Assembly: GCF_036669915.1 (NCBI RefSeq)
Contig: NC_089319.1
Span: 5,134,826 to 5,198,825, forward strand
Direction of reading: 5' to 3'
Origin: Pocillopora verrucosa
Lineage: Eukaryota; Cnidaria; Anthozoa; Scleractinia; Pocilloporidae
Length of the DNA: 64,000 nt
The notes under the pieces were generated by a model. It had not been told where the DNA came from, made no database searches, and saw nothing but the letters and a program-made list of their open reading frames with translations. Shown here piece after piece: positions 63,852 to 64,000 of the stretch; positions within the stretch are counted from its first letter, which is position 1, and the number at the start of each line of letters is the position of its first letter. The position numbers were made by a program, and so were the translations under genes.

Positions 63852-64000
63852 TCATGCAAATACAAGAAAGTGTTATGCACCATCGGTTAGAGTCGCATAC
63901 GCTGATGAGCTTTTTCACGGAACCTACAAATGTAATATCAGGTGTAAATACCGAGTGTTGAGATTAAAATCCTATGCACGGAACCTAGGATGTGCCAGAT

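Larger units (their letters stand above)
62321..64000. repeat. Segmental duplication, module 3 (truncated by window edge)
   Basis: Begins inside what was ADPRH intron 1 (match to 44250-44475), so exons 2 and 3 of this copy are missing on the left. It continues through a decayed exon 1 and the divergent spacer, collinear with 44814-45650 and 54035-54900, to the window end. Confidence 0.82.

Overview
The window looks like nuclear DNA of an anthozoan cnidarian, most likely a stony coral. It is AT-rich, its genes are split by GT-AG introns, and it is crowded with short non-autonomous DNA transposons. Recognisable genes are of animal type: ribosomal protein S9, mitochondrial-type threonine aldolase, ADP-ribosylarginine hydrolase, a Ras-like GTPase, a tandem-DOMON surface protein, and large HEPN/NB-ARC/TPR receptor-like proteins of a kind expanded in cnidarians. 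The species assignment is inference from gene style. No database was searched.

Layout. (1) 1-14275: three successive copies (A, B, C) of a roughly 5.7-6.6 kb unit, each with a minus-strand ORF of 121-127 codons for a stand-alone GIY-YIG nuclease domain. Comparing the copies exposes later insertions: a tRNA-derived SINE and a piggyBac-like MITE in A, a hAT-like MITE in one of two sub-repeats of A, and a Harbinger relic, a 1.4 kb repeat and an expanded 25-bp minisatellite in B. (2) 14667-19981 (+): seven-exon threonine aldolase. (3) 22470-27186 (-): five-exon secreted or membrane-anchored protein with two DOMON domains. (4) 27187-32779: gene-poor, with a Harbinger-type MITE and other repeats. 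(5) 32780-35386 (-): RPS9; 36217-38358 (+): a type II membrane, glycosyltransferase-like protein; 39297-39980 (-): intronless Ras-like GTPase with a polybasic CAAX tail.

(6) From about 41105 to the right edge: tandem segmental duplication of a roughly 10 kb module. Each module carries an ADP-ribosylarginine hydrolase gene (ADPRH, minus strand) head to head with a HEPN-NB-ARC-TPR gene (plus strand). In module 1 ADPRH is intact and the receptor gene is a clear pseudogene. In module 2 ADPRH is intact and the receptor gene is nearly intact, with one apparent one-base frameshift between the HEPN and NB-ARC parts. Module 3 is cut by the window edge and shows only a decayed ADPRH first exon and upstream sequence. 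The pairing of an ADP-ribose hydrolase with a nucleotide-binding, immune-receptor-like protein, kept through duplication, is the best candidate here for an undescribed functional association. That function is inference.
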